Positions 23,139 through 35,311 of a stretch of 64,000 nt of DNA are shown here, in pieces (the stretch's first letter is position 1; each line of letters starts with the position of its first letter). The position numbers and the translations under genes are program-made. Source of the stretch: Halichondria panicea (lineage: Eukaryota > Porifera > Demospongiae > Suberitida > Halichondriidae); NCBI RefSeq assembly GCF_963675165.1, contig NC_087379.1, positions 1,063,001 through 1,127,000 of the forward strand, given 5' to 3'. The notes beneath the pieces were generated by a model, which was not told the DNA's origin, searched no databases, and saw only the letters and a list, made by a program, of their open reading frames with translations.

Positions 23139-23409
23139 CTGTAGGGACTGGAGAATACAGAGAGTCAATAACTTGTGTTCCATGTAATGAATGATTGTCT
23201 ATTAAATAAGGGAATTTGGAATAACCCTAATCACATGTTAATGCCAGACGATAAGGTTACAAGGTTACCATAGCAACAAAACCAGTATCGATCCTGTGGG
23301 ACACAAACTATTCTAATTTGACTCTTATATTGGAGTGATTATAGTATACTGTAACAGAATATATCACAATTGGGTACACGGCTAATTAACTATAGAATTA
23401 ATTGTACAC

Positions 23410-23743
23410 ACCGTATAGCGGGTATATTTCGAGGGTATAAATTTTCGCGGTTTTCGCGGATTGAGCCTCTACCGCGAAAATTTATACCCACGAAAATTTA
23501 TATCTTTTATTGAATAGTAGGCGTGTTCAGTATTATTGACCACACCTATCAACAATGAGAGGTGCCTCACCATTATAGGCTAGGCCTGGATTCGAGGCTA
23601 ACGGTGTGGAGGGTACAGCTGCATGTTGATGTGCGCATGCGCCAAAAGGCTGGAACTCAGATCACGAAAATAAAATCCGTGAAATCCTTTGTAATGGTCC
23701 ATCCGCGAAAATTTATACCCTCGAAATATACCCGCTATACGGT
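23410..23743. mobile_element. MITE with ACCGTATAGCGGGTATATTT ends
   Basis: Left end ACCGTATAGCGGGTATATTT and right end AAATATACCCGCTATACGGT are perfect complements. Inner CGCGAAAATTTATACC repeats are mirrored. It lies in the intron of gene C, is non-coding, and is related in its outermost bases to the elements at 9709 and 48999. Confidence 0.8.
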
Positions 23744-24209
23744 AGTCATAATTATTGGTGATTAGAATACTGTTATATAACAAATTATATTCACTATAGA
23801 GTTAATTGCACACATAGACATACATGTACGGATAGCTTCGAGGCTGAGATTGTACACATAGATTACAAGCCACACTATAATACACAACAACTGTCATTCT
23901 AATTATCGAGGCATCGCAAAAAAATGATTTGGAGTACAATAACAGTAAGCTTTAGACTTGGCACTAGCTTCTATTAGGGTGGCAATAGGAGATATGCCTG
24001 TGGCTCACTACAATGGGAACAGTAAGTAAGTGACGTACTAACTAAAGGTAGAATCAATTGAATACATAGCCTGGATTACACGCTGCATTACAACACAGTT
24101 GTTCATGCATGGCCATCAACTCATTATAAGCTTTAGACTTGGTACTTCTATTGGGGTAGCGATACAATAAGAGATATGAGGGTATCATATTTTAGATGTG
24201 TGCGCTCAC

Positions 24210-25745
24210 CTGTGGTTTGCTGGTCAGGTAGTCTCTAGTTTTGGTGAGCTGATCGTTTAAACTCTGAATGGTGGCCTCTTTCTTTTGAAGGGAAGTGTCC
24301 TTGGAGACAAGCATTGAATCTTTGTGAGCAATTGTTGAATCTTTGACAGCAATAGTCAAATCTTTGTGGGTGATAATAGAGTTTTTTTCTGCTTGCTCTT
24401 GTTCCACTTGTGCAATGAGATTGGTGACATCTGTTTCCAGTTGAGCTATTTTTGTAGCTTTAGATACAAGCTCGTTGTGAGTGTAGTTGACGTTGGCAAT
24501 TTGTTGCTCCACCTCTTCAGTGAGTTGCTTACATTGAGTTTCTACCTCAGTAATTCTAGCATCTTTCATGTTAACAATTGTCTCATTATCTTCGAGTTGA
24601 CCTTTAAGATTTTCGTTTTCCAATTTCAACTGATCAGTTTCCACGGAGTGCACCAACTGCATACGATCGACAGTGTTTTCACTTTCTTCATCTTGTCGTC
24701 TTTTCTCCTCCGCCAGTGCCTCGTTCTCTCCTGCTTTCTCCTGGATTGCCGAGTCCTTCCTCACAACCTCCTCCTCAAGCTCCCTCTTCTCTGTCAGTAG
24801 GGCACTCACTCGCTGGAGCATCTCCACTCTGTTCTCAAAGGAGGGAGGGTGTTCAAGTACCACACCCACCATCCAACCCATTATCTCCACTGCTCTAGGC
24901 CTTCGCTGAGGGTTGTTGCTGAGACAGCGCATGATGAGGTCCATCAGAGGGTGGTCTGGGGTAATCTTTCGAAGAAAATGTTCACGTCGTTCAGCTTCCG
25001 TCACTGGTATCAGTCTGTCAGGATTAGCAGGATCGATTCTGTTGGGGCCGATCTTTGGTAGTGGCCACTCTGCTGTGAAGGTGTGAATCATCATGACCCC
25101 AAAGGAGAACACATCCACACTGGTGTCGTAGTGGGGGTCGGCAACCATCACTTCGGGGGGCATGTACGCTGGGGTGCCAGGGGTCTCAGTCATTCGACTC
25201 GCTTGAAGGGGGGTGAGGTTCAATATTCGAGCAACCCCCAGATCAGATATCTTGGCCGTCATGTTGGTGGACAAGAGGACATTGTTGGCTGAGAGGTCTC
25301 TGTGCACAATGATTGGTGTTTGGCCATGGAGGTAGACCAGGCCCAGTGAGACGTCATGGAGGATGGAGAAGTTGATCTCATCGGGGAGAATACCGTAGCG
25401 CTCGAGACAGCTGGTCAAGTTGGTGGGGAGGAACTCCATGACTAGGATGGGGAACTGAGAGCCTTCCTCAAAACAGACTCCCAGAAACTGGACAATGTTG
25501 GGGTGTCTAGTTTGACTGAGCAGGTGACACTCCTCCAGATACCTTCGTGCTGCATGCCCGATTCCAGTATCGTAGAGAACTCGGTAAAGCTTCTTGCCGG
25601 CACATTTCAGTCCTCGATACTCTAGCTCCATGACAACAGCGTAGGAACCTCGTCCAAGCTTATTCTCAGTGATGCGAACTTGTCTCAGAGTGAACTGCTC
25701 GAAAGCTTGTGGATTTACAGCCATTGTCTTCGTTACTGTGTGAAT
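24210..25745 (-). CDS. TKL-type protein kinase plus coiled coil, gene C
   Basis: The start chosen is 25734 (MAVNPQAFEQ), 11 bp after the TTCTATTCACACAG acceptor; the frame is open upstream to 25793 but that stretch is intron. Kinase motifs: GRGSYAVV, CAGKKLY, VHRDLSANN, SDLG and GTPAYMPPE. The coiled coil follows from about residue 300 and ends in heptad units (KDLTIAV, KDSTIAH, KDSMLVS, KDTSLQK), one unit more than gene E. The donor CCACAG, then GTGAGC, joins the Kelch exon at 23138. The 5' UTR exon donor is near 25914. Relative to gene A the middle of the coiled coil differs (LENENLKGQLEDNETI), consistent with exchange or local divergence. Confidence 0.85.
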
Positions 25746-28367
25746 AGAAAAGCACGCAATATTAAAAATGCAATCCAGCTGGATATATAACAAAAAAGAA
25801 TCCTTTCACTATGTACGTCTAGATATATTAATAATTATTGCCAAGACTTGAAAAACAAAGCCATACAGAGAGTGAGGCTCAGGTTTACAGGACAGCTATT
25901 CAGTTGATCTTACCTGTACTGTATAGAAAGCTTGGTAGAGGTTAAGTTACAGAGAGATAGAGAACTGTAGCGGCAAACACAACGAAAAAGTCAAGAACGA
26001 GATACCCCCCCCTTCTTTGTGCAAGCAAAAGGGGGCGTGGCTACTTGCAAGGTTTTGTGCATTATTTAGAATACCAACCAAGTCAAGGATGAAAATGTAA
26101 GGAGCTAGCTAGGTCTAGTGCAAGTGTACTCACCTAGATCTCCTTCTCCCCCTCACTCAGTCTGGTGTGTGGAGATGTGGAGGGTCACTTTAAGCAACTG
26201 TTTAGCAGAGTCCAGAGCATCCTCTCCAAGAACAAAGACTTTGAGGTAGCTACATACAATGGATGCACACACTCACTGCAGTGCCAGTGCATTTATTGTC
26301 CCTTTATGTAGCTGCTGTTGTGTGTTGGATCTTTCTTTAGCTCAGACTGCCAGGAGGAGTGGAGCAAGTATCGGGAGGGGGTGGAAACAGGTAATTAAAC
26401 GATATTAAATCACCTTCCTCTGACATTTATTACACCCCCATGCACAGTGCCTCTACCGACGTTCATCCTTGGCCCGTGTTGGACTGAGCATGGCCAGTTC
26501 TATGGAGACTTGTCACGTGATGGAGGAGAGCTTTGCCCCAATGTCACATGTCTAGGTACAGTGTATGCATGTTGTTAACCACTCTATCAGTACACACATG
26601 AGTCACACTCCATTACAGGTCAGCGTGGAGTGTACAGTGCGTCCAGTGGTCTGAGGGTGGCCTATCTCAGTGGGAGCTACCAGGGGAGGACCTATCAGCA
26701 TCAAGACAAGGGAGATAATCTATTGGTCAGTTCTCTTCTCAATCACCTGGAGAAGTTGTTGAACTAGTTTTTGTTTCTCCCTCTAGCGACCATATTTCAC
26801 TGACTCTGATGTGTCCTGGCTGGAGGGTGAGTGCAGTGGAGAGGGCTACCGTGGAGTGGACATTCTCCTCACCTCTGATTGGCCCGGGGCAGTGGACAAG
26901 TTCACAGTGGCTCCTGTGAGACCTAGCTCCCAGTTATTGTAGGATGGACCAGTACCTTAATAATACCTTATGCTCATGCAGGACGGACTGGACCTGAGTG
27001 CAGTGGGGGCAAAGCCTCTGAGTAAACTGGCCATGTGTCTCAAGCCACGCTACCATTTTGCAGCTCTACACCAAACCTTCTATGAGAGAATACCGTACAG
27101 GTACAGTACGACCATCCCTGTATTTTGAAGTATTAGAGTCTGCTCTTTAAATTGAGTTCTGATGTTCTAGAAGCCTGTTTAGATGGTATTCTAAAAACTT
27201 TTTTTTTTGAAACGAGCGATGATTTCTTTTTTTCGGAAAAAGGCCTTAACTTGAAAGGCTTTTTTGGGATTCAAAATAACTCTGTCCCTGAGTTTTGGGT
27301 GAGATCCAGATATGAGTGAGGGGGGATTTTTGCTGTTTTCGATCCAATCCTACTATTAGCACTACATAATTACGATTTAACGTATTGAAAGGCGTTTTTC
27401 TAAATATCAGAAAATGAATGTGCATGATTTGACCAACACAACTAAAGTTTTGACCCTTTAAAATATAACTAGGGCATACGTATACATAATAATACTGGCT
27501 CTTCGGTCCCTGTCCTGTTGTCTGTTTCTTTCTCTCTGCTCTGCAGAGAGACCTGCACGGCGGTTTGCACTACGAGATCGGGTGTTCATATCTAGTATCT
27601 CTTGCTCTAGAAGCTGTAGTCTCTTTCTTCGGGCCTGCATGCTATACGATGGCCACGAGAGCTGTACTGTGCATGCTAACGCTAACGATGGCCACGCCTC
27701 TTTGTCTGCATGCATGCCCCCCGGGGGAACCCAACCCACATCCGTTGCAGACATATATACAAATATACAAATATATCCACATGGGCCAGAATCAGGTAGT
27801 ACGATTATTCGCCTCGCTTCCCGCTCGGCAATTATACGTACATCCTCATCTTTAAATCCCTACACAGTCAACTTTTGATGCTAACTGTATTGTGCTTCAT
27901 TTCATGCAGGAATCACAAAATCCTCCAAGGCAAGCCACATCATGTGACACGATTCTTGGCTTTGGCTCAAGTGGGAAATCCAGACAAGAAGAAAAGAGTG
28001 AGTTGAAATCATTCTAGTTATTAATGATGTCATCATCTTCATACCTGCAGTATCTGTATGCATTCTCTGTCACACCCATGAGCTCCATGGACGAGAAAGA
28101 GCTGACTCAGCAACCACCCACTGCCACCAACTGTCCCTACACTGAACTAGTCAAATCTTTGGTAAGGAAAACTTATGTCTATAGCCATCGTTGAAGGGCC
28201 AATATACATGTACATTGCAGTGTAGTAGTAACAGTTAAAAGGTTGAAGGCCGGTAATTTGAGACAAGAAGCCACACCTTCTCATTGTGACATCATAATTA
28301 GCTGCGGCCTAGCTACAAGCTTATTAGCTCTGAACAAGTCTATATAATAATTATTTGCACTCTCAAA

Positions 28368-28373
<6 letters not shown>

Positions 28374-28419
<46 letters not shown>
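28374..28419. repeat. CA microsatellite
   Basis: About 22 uninterrupted CA units in the intron before exon 10 of CWF19L1 copy 3, within sequence (about 28210-28630) that the other copies lack. Confidence 0.9.
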
Positions 28420-28422
<3 letters not shown>

Positions 28423-30154
28423 TTGTATAATAATGCCGTACACAGAATTTCGTTCAAAATAAAACATGTTACAGATTCAAGAGTATTATCATTCAGAAAC
28501 GTCCAAAAACTTCTTTCATTCTGATTACAACTTTCTCCTTGTCAATAATTATTGGTTATTTAGAACACCTATCCAACTCAGGAAGCTCTGAAGTTGAGGG
28601 GGCCGCTGGCCCCCTCTGTTCCTACTCCACTGCATTGTCCAATTTTCCAAGCAAAAACTTCCGTTATGTAGCACTCTGAGAGTCCTATCTCTAGATATCA
28701 CCATTATTTTGTGTTGTAGTTCAAATCTACCATGTTTGCAGAGGTCAAAGTTTATTGTGTACATACTCCCACACACTGTGCAGAGGGAGTCTCAAGAGGA
28801 GGCTGGGCCTAACTTCTTCTTTGACCAGAGGGCTCTTGATTCCGCTCATCGCAAACAGAAGAGACAACAGGACGGAGGACCCCCTGCAAAGAGACGACCC
28901 CCTCCCCAGCCCAGGGGGCCGTGCTGGTTCTGTCTGGGGGGCAAGGAGGTGGAGAAACATCTCGTGGTCTCCATCGGAGATCATGTGAGATAGAGTGTGT
29001 TGTACTTGCTAATACTGCACATACAAAATACAATGTAGCTCACAAATAGCAGACCACTAACAGTTTGTATTGTATACCCTATATAGACGTACCTGGCTTT
29101 ATCCAAGGGTGGGATGGTACCAGAGCATGTGCTGGTCCTACCCATCGGTCACTATGCAGCCTCCACTGACGCACCACCAGTGAGTTCATGTGCTGTGTGT
29201 ACCACTGCTGTGTGTGTATAGTCATTGTTTGTATTGTGGAGAGTATGTTTCCATGCTCTGTGTGTACTATTTAGCAGTCTGTAGTGGTCAGCCTGTAAGC
29301 AGGCCACCCTCTATAATACAGCCAGATTCATGGGCCCCAAAGTCTCCATAGCATGTGTTTAGACCTGTGTTAGCAGACCATCTCTTTAGTACAGCCACTG
29401 TTGGTCTGCCCACTGTGTAAGCAGAGATCACTATACCATATATCATGCATGTACACTGTATGACCTGTGCTCTATTACTGTAGGAGGTTTTGGAGGAGCT
29501 TGGAAAGTTTAAGAGTGCTCTGAGGAAGTACTTCAACAGCAAAGATCAGTCGTGTGTCATCTTCGAGAGAAACTACAAATCACAGCATCTTCAACTACAG
29601 GTCAGTACCGTCAAGGCCGTATTATCATGTGATGTGATTGATACTGTATGGTTGGTGTATTGAGATTAGGCTACAAGGTTTTGAGGGCAAACAGTGATTT
29701 CTCTTTTTAATCATTCAATGGTTCAGGGACTCTTTCAGCTGCCATAACTTAAATTCTGTGTATTCAATTTCATTATTTTAGAAAGAGGCCATCTAGCAAA
29801 GATCGTGATGTCATACAATATAGGTTTTTGCAATCTTATTTGTGAAGCCATTAGCATTCGCAAACTTACATAATTATGTGGAAACATTGTATAAATACGG
29901 TACATGTTAGTGTGTGTATGGTAGATGTGTTGACTGATATTTGTGTATGGTTAGTGTGTGATGGTAATGGTGGTCACTGTAGGTTATTCCAGTGACCAAG
30001 ATTCCATCTGATGCTCTGAGACAAGCCTTCATAGATTAAGGGTGGAGTATGGGGGTGTGGCTTGAGACTGTGCCCAGGGAAACACCACCCTCAGAGGTAA
30101 CACACACACATCATAGCTGTACCATGTTCTACGTACCATTCTCTAAGCCTTTTA

Positions 30155-30713
30155 TAGCCTCGATTCCAGGCCGATTAAAATACGGCCTGGTACCTATTGC
30201 ATGGTGATAGTGCGCATGCGTTAGTTTATTCTCCAGAATCCTTTCTCTCATCTATTTTCTATCTATGTACATCAGCTTAGTATTGCGTTGTTTCAGAAGG
30301 CTTTCACACTAGTCTAAAGTCAGAAGAGGCTCTCATCTACCTCTATGACGGTTGTATGGTCAGGATGTCTTACCTTGGATCTGTATAGTCTATGGGAAGT
30401 GTATGGTGCCTCTTGACTTCTACTTGCGAACACAACCCGGCTATAGGACCATCCTAGATATAGTAGATGAGAGCCTCTTCTGTCTTAAAACTAGTGTTCA
30501 AGCCTTCTAGACCAACGCAATAGATGACATAAGCCACAGCTTCACAGAACTCAGTCATGGAGATAAAGTATTACGGAACATTATTATTCTTAGTAAATGG
30601 TATAATTTACGTTCGTAGTACGATTACCCATATTCTGAGTAATTTGAAGGGCATGCACACTATCACCCATGCAATACCAGGCCATATTTTAATGCGGCCT
30701 GGAATCGATGCTA
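30155..30713. mobile_element. Foldback element, TAGCCTCGATTCCAGGCCG family
   Basis: The two arms of about 280 bp are diverged complements: TAGCCTCGATTCCAGGCCG at the left, CGGCCTGGAATCGATGCTA at the right. Each starts with a small hairpin (CCAGGCC-loop-GGCCTGG). Inner arm sequence (GAAGAGGCTCTCATCTAC, mirrored as GTAGATGAGAGCCTCTTC) also occurs at the broken end of the reverse-transcriptase gene near 62640. It has no open frame of its own. Confidence 0.7.
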
Positions 30714-30788
30714 ATAAGCGTATAGAATAGTGGCTATAAGCCTTTTAGTTATCAATACTTCTCTTTACCAGAATCTATTAGTTTTGCT

Positions 30789-31124
30789 ACACACACACCG
30801 TCCCTGAGGGCCTCCCACCCACCCACACACATACCGTCCCTGAGGGCCTCCCACCCACTCACACACACACACACACCGTCCCTGAGGGCCTCCCACCCAC
30901 CCACACACACACACACACCCACTCTGAGGGCCTCCCACACACACACACACACCCTCTCTGAGGGCCTCCCACTCACCCCCCCCACACACACACACACACA
31001 CAGATTGCGTACACTGGTGTACCACACACACACACACACACCACACACACCCTCTCTGAGGGCCTCCCACTCACCCCCCCCACACACACACACACACAGA
31101 TTGCGTACACTGTTGTCCCACACA

Positions 31125-31171
<47 letters not shown>
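30789..31171. repeat. CA-rich minisatellite with CCCTGAGGGCCTCCCAC units
   Basis: Units of CA repeat plus a GC-rich core (GTCCCTGAGGGCCTCCCACC or CTCTCTGAGGGCCTCCCAC) occur about six times. ATTGCGTACACTG, the start of a CWF19L1 exon, is also duplicated inside it (about 31003 and 31099). A shorter form is at about 39090-39220. Confidence 0.85.
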
Positions 31172-31172
<1 letters not shown>

Positions 31173-32128
31173 TTGCGTACACTGGTGTCCCATAAATCCT
31201 GGCAGAGTTTGATGATGGGGAAATGTGTTCACAAGACCATTTTCTCACCAACTCACACAGACAAACAAACCAGACCACTGAATATAGGTTATAGTATGTT
31301 TCTACTACTGTGAGCTCATGAGGTAAACAGCACTCTCAAGTGAGTAGGTAAGAACATATCCGTGAGTCTCGTCACACCGACAATGCACACCTCTAACCTT
31401 TCTATTGCATACTCAGCAAATGTCTCTTCCACAAATCTGTCATCATACCTATCGAGTGAACACACAAACTGTTCTAGTTCCTGGAACAATACGTACGGAC
31501 GTTTCTCTCTCCAATTTGGAAGGTAATTAAAAACCAATTAATGACATGTTGAATGCTTTTATTGGTTGCAATATCGTCTGCAGGGAGGTGTTGGCTGCTC
31601 CTCTCGTTCTGAATCTGCCCAATCGGATCAACTGGAAGTCGTGTCTGGCAACAAAGAACGAGGAGACGAAAGCTGCTCTAGAAATGAGAAAGAACTTTGA
31701 ACCATATTATTTTGATTTCACATGCAACTGACAACGATGATTAATTTCTTTATTTTCACTTTTACTTTTGTATAATAATTATTGACGTTTTGTGTATTAG
31801 CTAGTTGTCCAATAATAATTATGGTTGGCCATATATATTATATAGTTATAGGAGTGCAGATCAATATCAGTGGGCAATTATTTTCCTTGTCCCAATGTTG
31901 TTATTAGAATGCTGTCCATGAGCTGGAGGAGGGTAGTTATGCTGACATTGCAATAGTCAATAAGGGGGAGGGGCTGGTTACATGCTATACACACATTATA
32001 TACCTCTACTTATACTGTAACCTCTACTAGTAATTAGTACCATGCAAGCTAGTATAACATGTTCACTCTAGAAAACAATTATCATGAAAATTTGGGTTAT
32101 TTATAATTTTATAATTATACCAAAACAA

Positions 32129-33037
32129 TTAAGAAATAGTTATTGCAGTTCTAATTTTATATACAGTTGATTGTCTTCTTTTGTTCCATCCCCCAATCAT
32201 AAGGCACTGTGTTGGAAACAGTGACACAGTGGCAGCTCCTGCTATAGGAGATGGTAGATCACCAACGTAGAGCCAGGAGTCCATCGAGGATGAGTAGGCG
32301 TAGATCCTTTGAGTGGCTTCACGTTCACTAACCACTCCACCAACAGCAAAGAGGGTGTCGGATATCGTTACAGGGGAGGGACAGTAGGACGGTGTATTGG
32401 ATATTGTATTCCAGATAGAGTCGGCTTTGTTGGCACTCCCATCATTCTGTCGGTCTGTTGAGATGAGCTTGTCGACTTGAGCAGCACACACCTTGTTTAG
32501 ATTCTTGCCGTCACTTCCCCCCATTAGGTACACTGTGTTGTTGTAGACAATTCCTCTTTGGTCACGACAAGCATACGGTAGTCTGTCTGTCTCGCTCCAC
32601 TGGGAGGTGCTGATGTTGTAGATCTCAACAATATCAGTGAAGTCACCATAGTCCATATCACCTCCTGCTACGACCAGATGTGTTGGGAGACTAACGACTG
32701 CTGGTGAATCCCTCGCTGTGGGCATCGGTGGGATCGTCCGTTTCCAGTTCCGTCCTTCGTTAAACACATGTACCACATTGGATGCAGTGTCGGGTGAATC
32801 TATACCGCCAACTGCTAACAGTTCACCTTTGACCTCTCCTAGACCAAAATAGCGTACAGGAAGTCTGGGCAGAGTTGACCAGACGTCTTGTGGCGGATCG
32901 TAACAGTGGACACAGTACATGTCATCAATACCACCACAGCCTCCTCCACCATAGTAGACCTTGCCATTGATGGTTACCGCTTGCCCCAAAGACATCTTCA
33001 CTGGAGCCTCAGAGCACTGACTGTAGGACAACTGAAC
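32129..33037 (-). CDS. Kelch exon of kinase-Kelch gene D
   Basis: Same structure as the Kelch exon of gene C: phase-0 acceptor CCCTACAG, six blades, C-terminus KIRTAITIS. The intron to the kinase exon is only about 290 bp, the shortest in the array, which makes the joint kinase-Kelch reading most convincing here. Variable loops: GCGGIDDMYC, IDSPDTAS, DMDYGDFT and SDGKN. The frame is open upstream to 33160, but that includes intron. The conserved strands (CYDPPQDVWSTLPRLPV, VEIYNISTSQWSETDRLP) are unchanged from the other copies. Confidence 0.85.
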   Translation of the reverse strand, partial: VQLSYSQCSEAPVKMSLGQAVTINGKVYYGGGGCGGIDDMYCVHCYDPPQDVWSTLPRLPVRYFGLGEVKGELLAVGGIDSPDTASNVVHVFNEGRNWKRTIPPMPTARDSPAVVSLPTHLVVAGGDMDYGDFTDIVEIYNISTSQWSETDRLPYACRDQRGIVYNNTVYLMGGSDGKNLNKVCAAQVDKLISTDRQNDGSANKADSIWNTISNTPSYCPSPVTISDTLFAVGGVVSEREATQRIYAYSSSMDSWLYVGDLPSPIAGAATVSLFPTQCLMIGGWNKRRQSTVYKIRTAITIS

Positions 33038-33328
33038 CTGTAGGGACTGGAGAATACAGAGAGTCAATAACTTGTGTGTTGTGTGATAATTAATTGAGGT
33101 GATAAATATTTTAGCCTTATTATACACAAGACATTTGTAGCGGCTAGTAATTAAAGGCATGTAACGTCACTAGCATTAACATCAGGCATCACAAAAAAGA
33201 CTTGGCGCTCAATGGAACAGTAAGTTTTGGACATAGTGGTTCTATTAGGGTAGCGATACAATAAGAGATATGAGGGTATCATAATTTTTAAATGTGTGCA
33301 CTTAGTGGTACAGTGTTGATGAGCTCAC

Positions 33329-34887
33329 CTGTGGTTTGCTGGTCAGGTAGTCTCTGGCTTTGGTGAGTTGGTTGTTTAAACTCTGAATGGTATCTTCTTT
33401 CTTCTGAAGGGAAGTGTCCTTGGAGGCAAGCATTGAATCTTTGTGAGCGATGGTCAAGCTATTGTGGGTGATAATAGAGCTTTTGTCTGCTAGCTCCTGT
33501 TCCACTTGTGCAGTGAGATTGGTGACATCTGTTTCCAGTTGAGCTATTTTCGTAGCTTTAGATACAAGCTCGTTGTGAGTGTAGTTGACATTGGCAATTT
33601 GTTGCTCCACCTCTTCAGTGAGTTGCTTACATCGAGTTTCTAACCTAGCAATGGTAGTATCTTTAGAATTCACCAGTGCATCTTTTGTGGCAGCCAATGA
33701 TTCTTTGAGCTCCAATTCAACTCTGAGATCCTCTATCTCCACACTATGTTCAGTTACTACTTTGTCATTTTTGATTTTGAGCTGATTAATTTCCACAGAG
33801 TGCACCAACTTCATACGCTCGACAGTGTTTTCACCTTCTTCCTCTTGTCGTCTTTTCTCCTCCGCCAGTGCCTCGTTCTCTCCTGATTTCTCCTGGATTG
33901 CCGAGTCCTTCCTCACAACCTCCTCCTCAAGCTCCCTCTTCTCTGTCACTAGGGCACTCACTCGCTGGAGCATCTCCACTCTGTTCTCAAAGGAGGGAGG
34001 GTGTTCAAGTACCACACCCACCATCCGACCCACTATCTCCGCTGCTCTAGGCCTTCGCTGAGGGTTGTTGCTGAGACAGCGCATGATGAGGTCCATCAGA
34101 GGGTGGTTTGGGGAAATCTTTCGAAGAAAATGTTCACGTCGTTCAGCTTCCGTTACTGGTATCAGTCTGTCAGGATTAGCAGGATCGATTCGTGTCTGGC
34201 CAATCTTTGGTAGTGGCCACTCTGATGTGAAGGTGTGAATCATCATGATCCCAAAGGAGAACACATCCACACTGGTGTCGTAGTGGGGGTCGGCAATCAT
34301 CACTTCGGGGGGCATGTACGCTGGGGTGCCAGGGGTCTCTGTCATTCGACTTACTTGAAGAGGGGTCAGGTTCAATATTCGAGCAACCCCTAGATCGGAT
34401 ATCTTGGCCGTCATGTTGGTGGACAAGAGGACATTGTTGGCTGAGAGGTCTCTGTGCACAATGACTGGTGTTTGGCCATGGAGGTAGACCAGGCCCAGTG
34501 AGATGTCATGGAGGATGGAGAAGTTGATCTCATCGGGGAGAATACCGTAGCGCTCGAGACAGTTGGTCAAGTTGGTGGGGAGGAACTCCATGACTAGGAT
34601 GGGGAACTGAGAGCCTTCCTCAAAACAGACTCCCAGAAACTGGACAATGTTGGGGTGCCTAGTTTGACTGAGCAGGTGACACTCCTCCAGATACCTTCGT
34701 GCTGCATGCCCGATTCCAGTCTCGTAGAGAACTCGGTAAAGCTTCTTGCCGGCACATTTCAGTCCTCGATACTCTAGCTCCATGACAACAGCGTAGGAAC
34801 CATGTCCAAACTCAGTCTCAGTGATGCGAACTTGTCTCAGAGTGAACTGCTCGAAAGCTTGTGGATTTACAGCCATTGTCTTCGTTA
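33329..34887 (-). CDS. TKL-type protein kinase plus coiled coil, gene D
   Basis: The start is at 34876, after a TTCTATTCCCACAG acceptor. Kinase motifs are intact: GHGSYAVV (His for the Arg of genes A and C), CAGKKLY, VHRDLSANN, SDLG and GTPAYMPPE. The coiled coil is longest near residues 350-380 (MKLVHSVEINQLKIKNDK) and repeats LVHSVE-type units. It closes with LTSKPQ and donor GTGAGC. The 5' UTR exon donor is near 35130, about 180 bp from the divergent CWF19L1 copy 4. Nothing in the frame suggests decay. Confidence 0.85.
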
Positions 34888-35311
34888 CTGTGGGAATAGA
34901 AAAGCATGCAATATTAAATAGGTAATCCAGCTGGATATAGAAGCCAATTAAGATTAAGTTACAAAAAAAGTAAGATACATTGCCAAGTATATTAAAAAGG
35001 TAATAGATCTAGAATCTATAGAAAAACAAAGCCTTTAGATAGTATATCTATAGTACAGTACTCTGGCTCAGGCTTACAGGAGCACATTCAGTTATGGTAT
35101 GTATATAAAAGCTATTCAGTTGATCTCACCTGTACTGTATAGAAAGCTTGATAGAGGTGAAGTTATGGAGCTAGAGAGCTAGCTGTAGTGGCCAACAGAA
35201 CGAGAAGGTCAAGAACGAGGAAAGATGCTTTTTTGTTTACTTGTGCAAAGCAAAAGGGGGTGTGGCTTGTACAAGGATTTGTGCATTATTTAGAATACCA
35301 TCAAGTCAAGG

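Larger units (their letters stand above)
26089..31731 (+). pseudogene. CWF19L1: CWF19L1-like gene, copy 3 (best preserved, two stops late)
   Basis: Exons: 26089-26096, 26161-26245, 26312-26390, 26448-26555, 26619-26725, 26787-26915, 26982-27100, 27910-27997, 28051-28161, 28721/28784-28984, 29087-29179, 29484-29600, 29983-30096, from 31172, 31417-31522 and 31584-31731. Phases agree across exons 1-9. Exon 10 may start after GTGTTGTAG (then it holds a 1-nt shift) or after CACTGTGCAG (then it is open). TAA at 30037 (AFID, then stop) and TAA at 31193 (TGVP, then stop) truncate the protein, leaving the phosphoesterase-like and most HIT-like parts. This copy alone keeps RFSLQFGREVL in frame at the end. 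A foldback element and CA minisatellite lie between exons 13 and 14. Confidence 0.8.

Noticed and set aside
22230-23183. Secreted Kelch protein starting at MEHKLLTLCILQ
   Set aside because: The N-terminal stretch looks like a signal peptide, but it is the pyrimidine-rich intron end read in frame, and an excellent phase-0 acceptor follows; kept only as an alternative.
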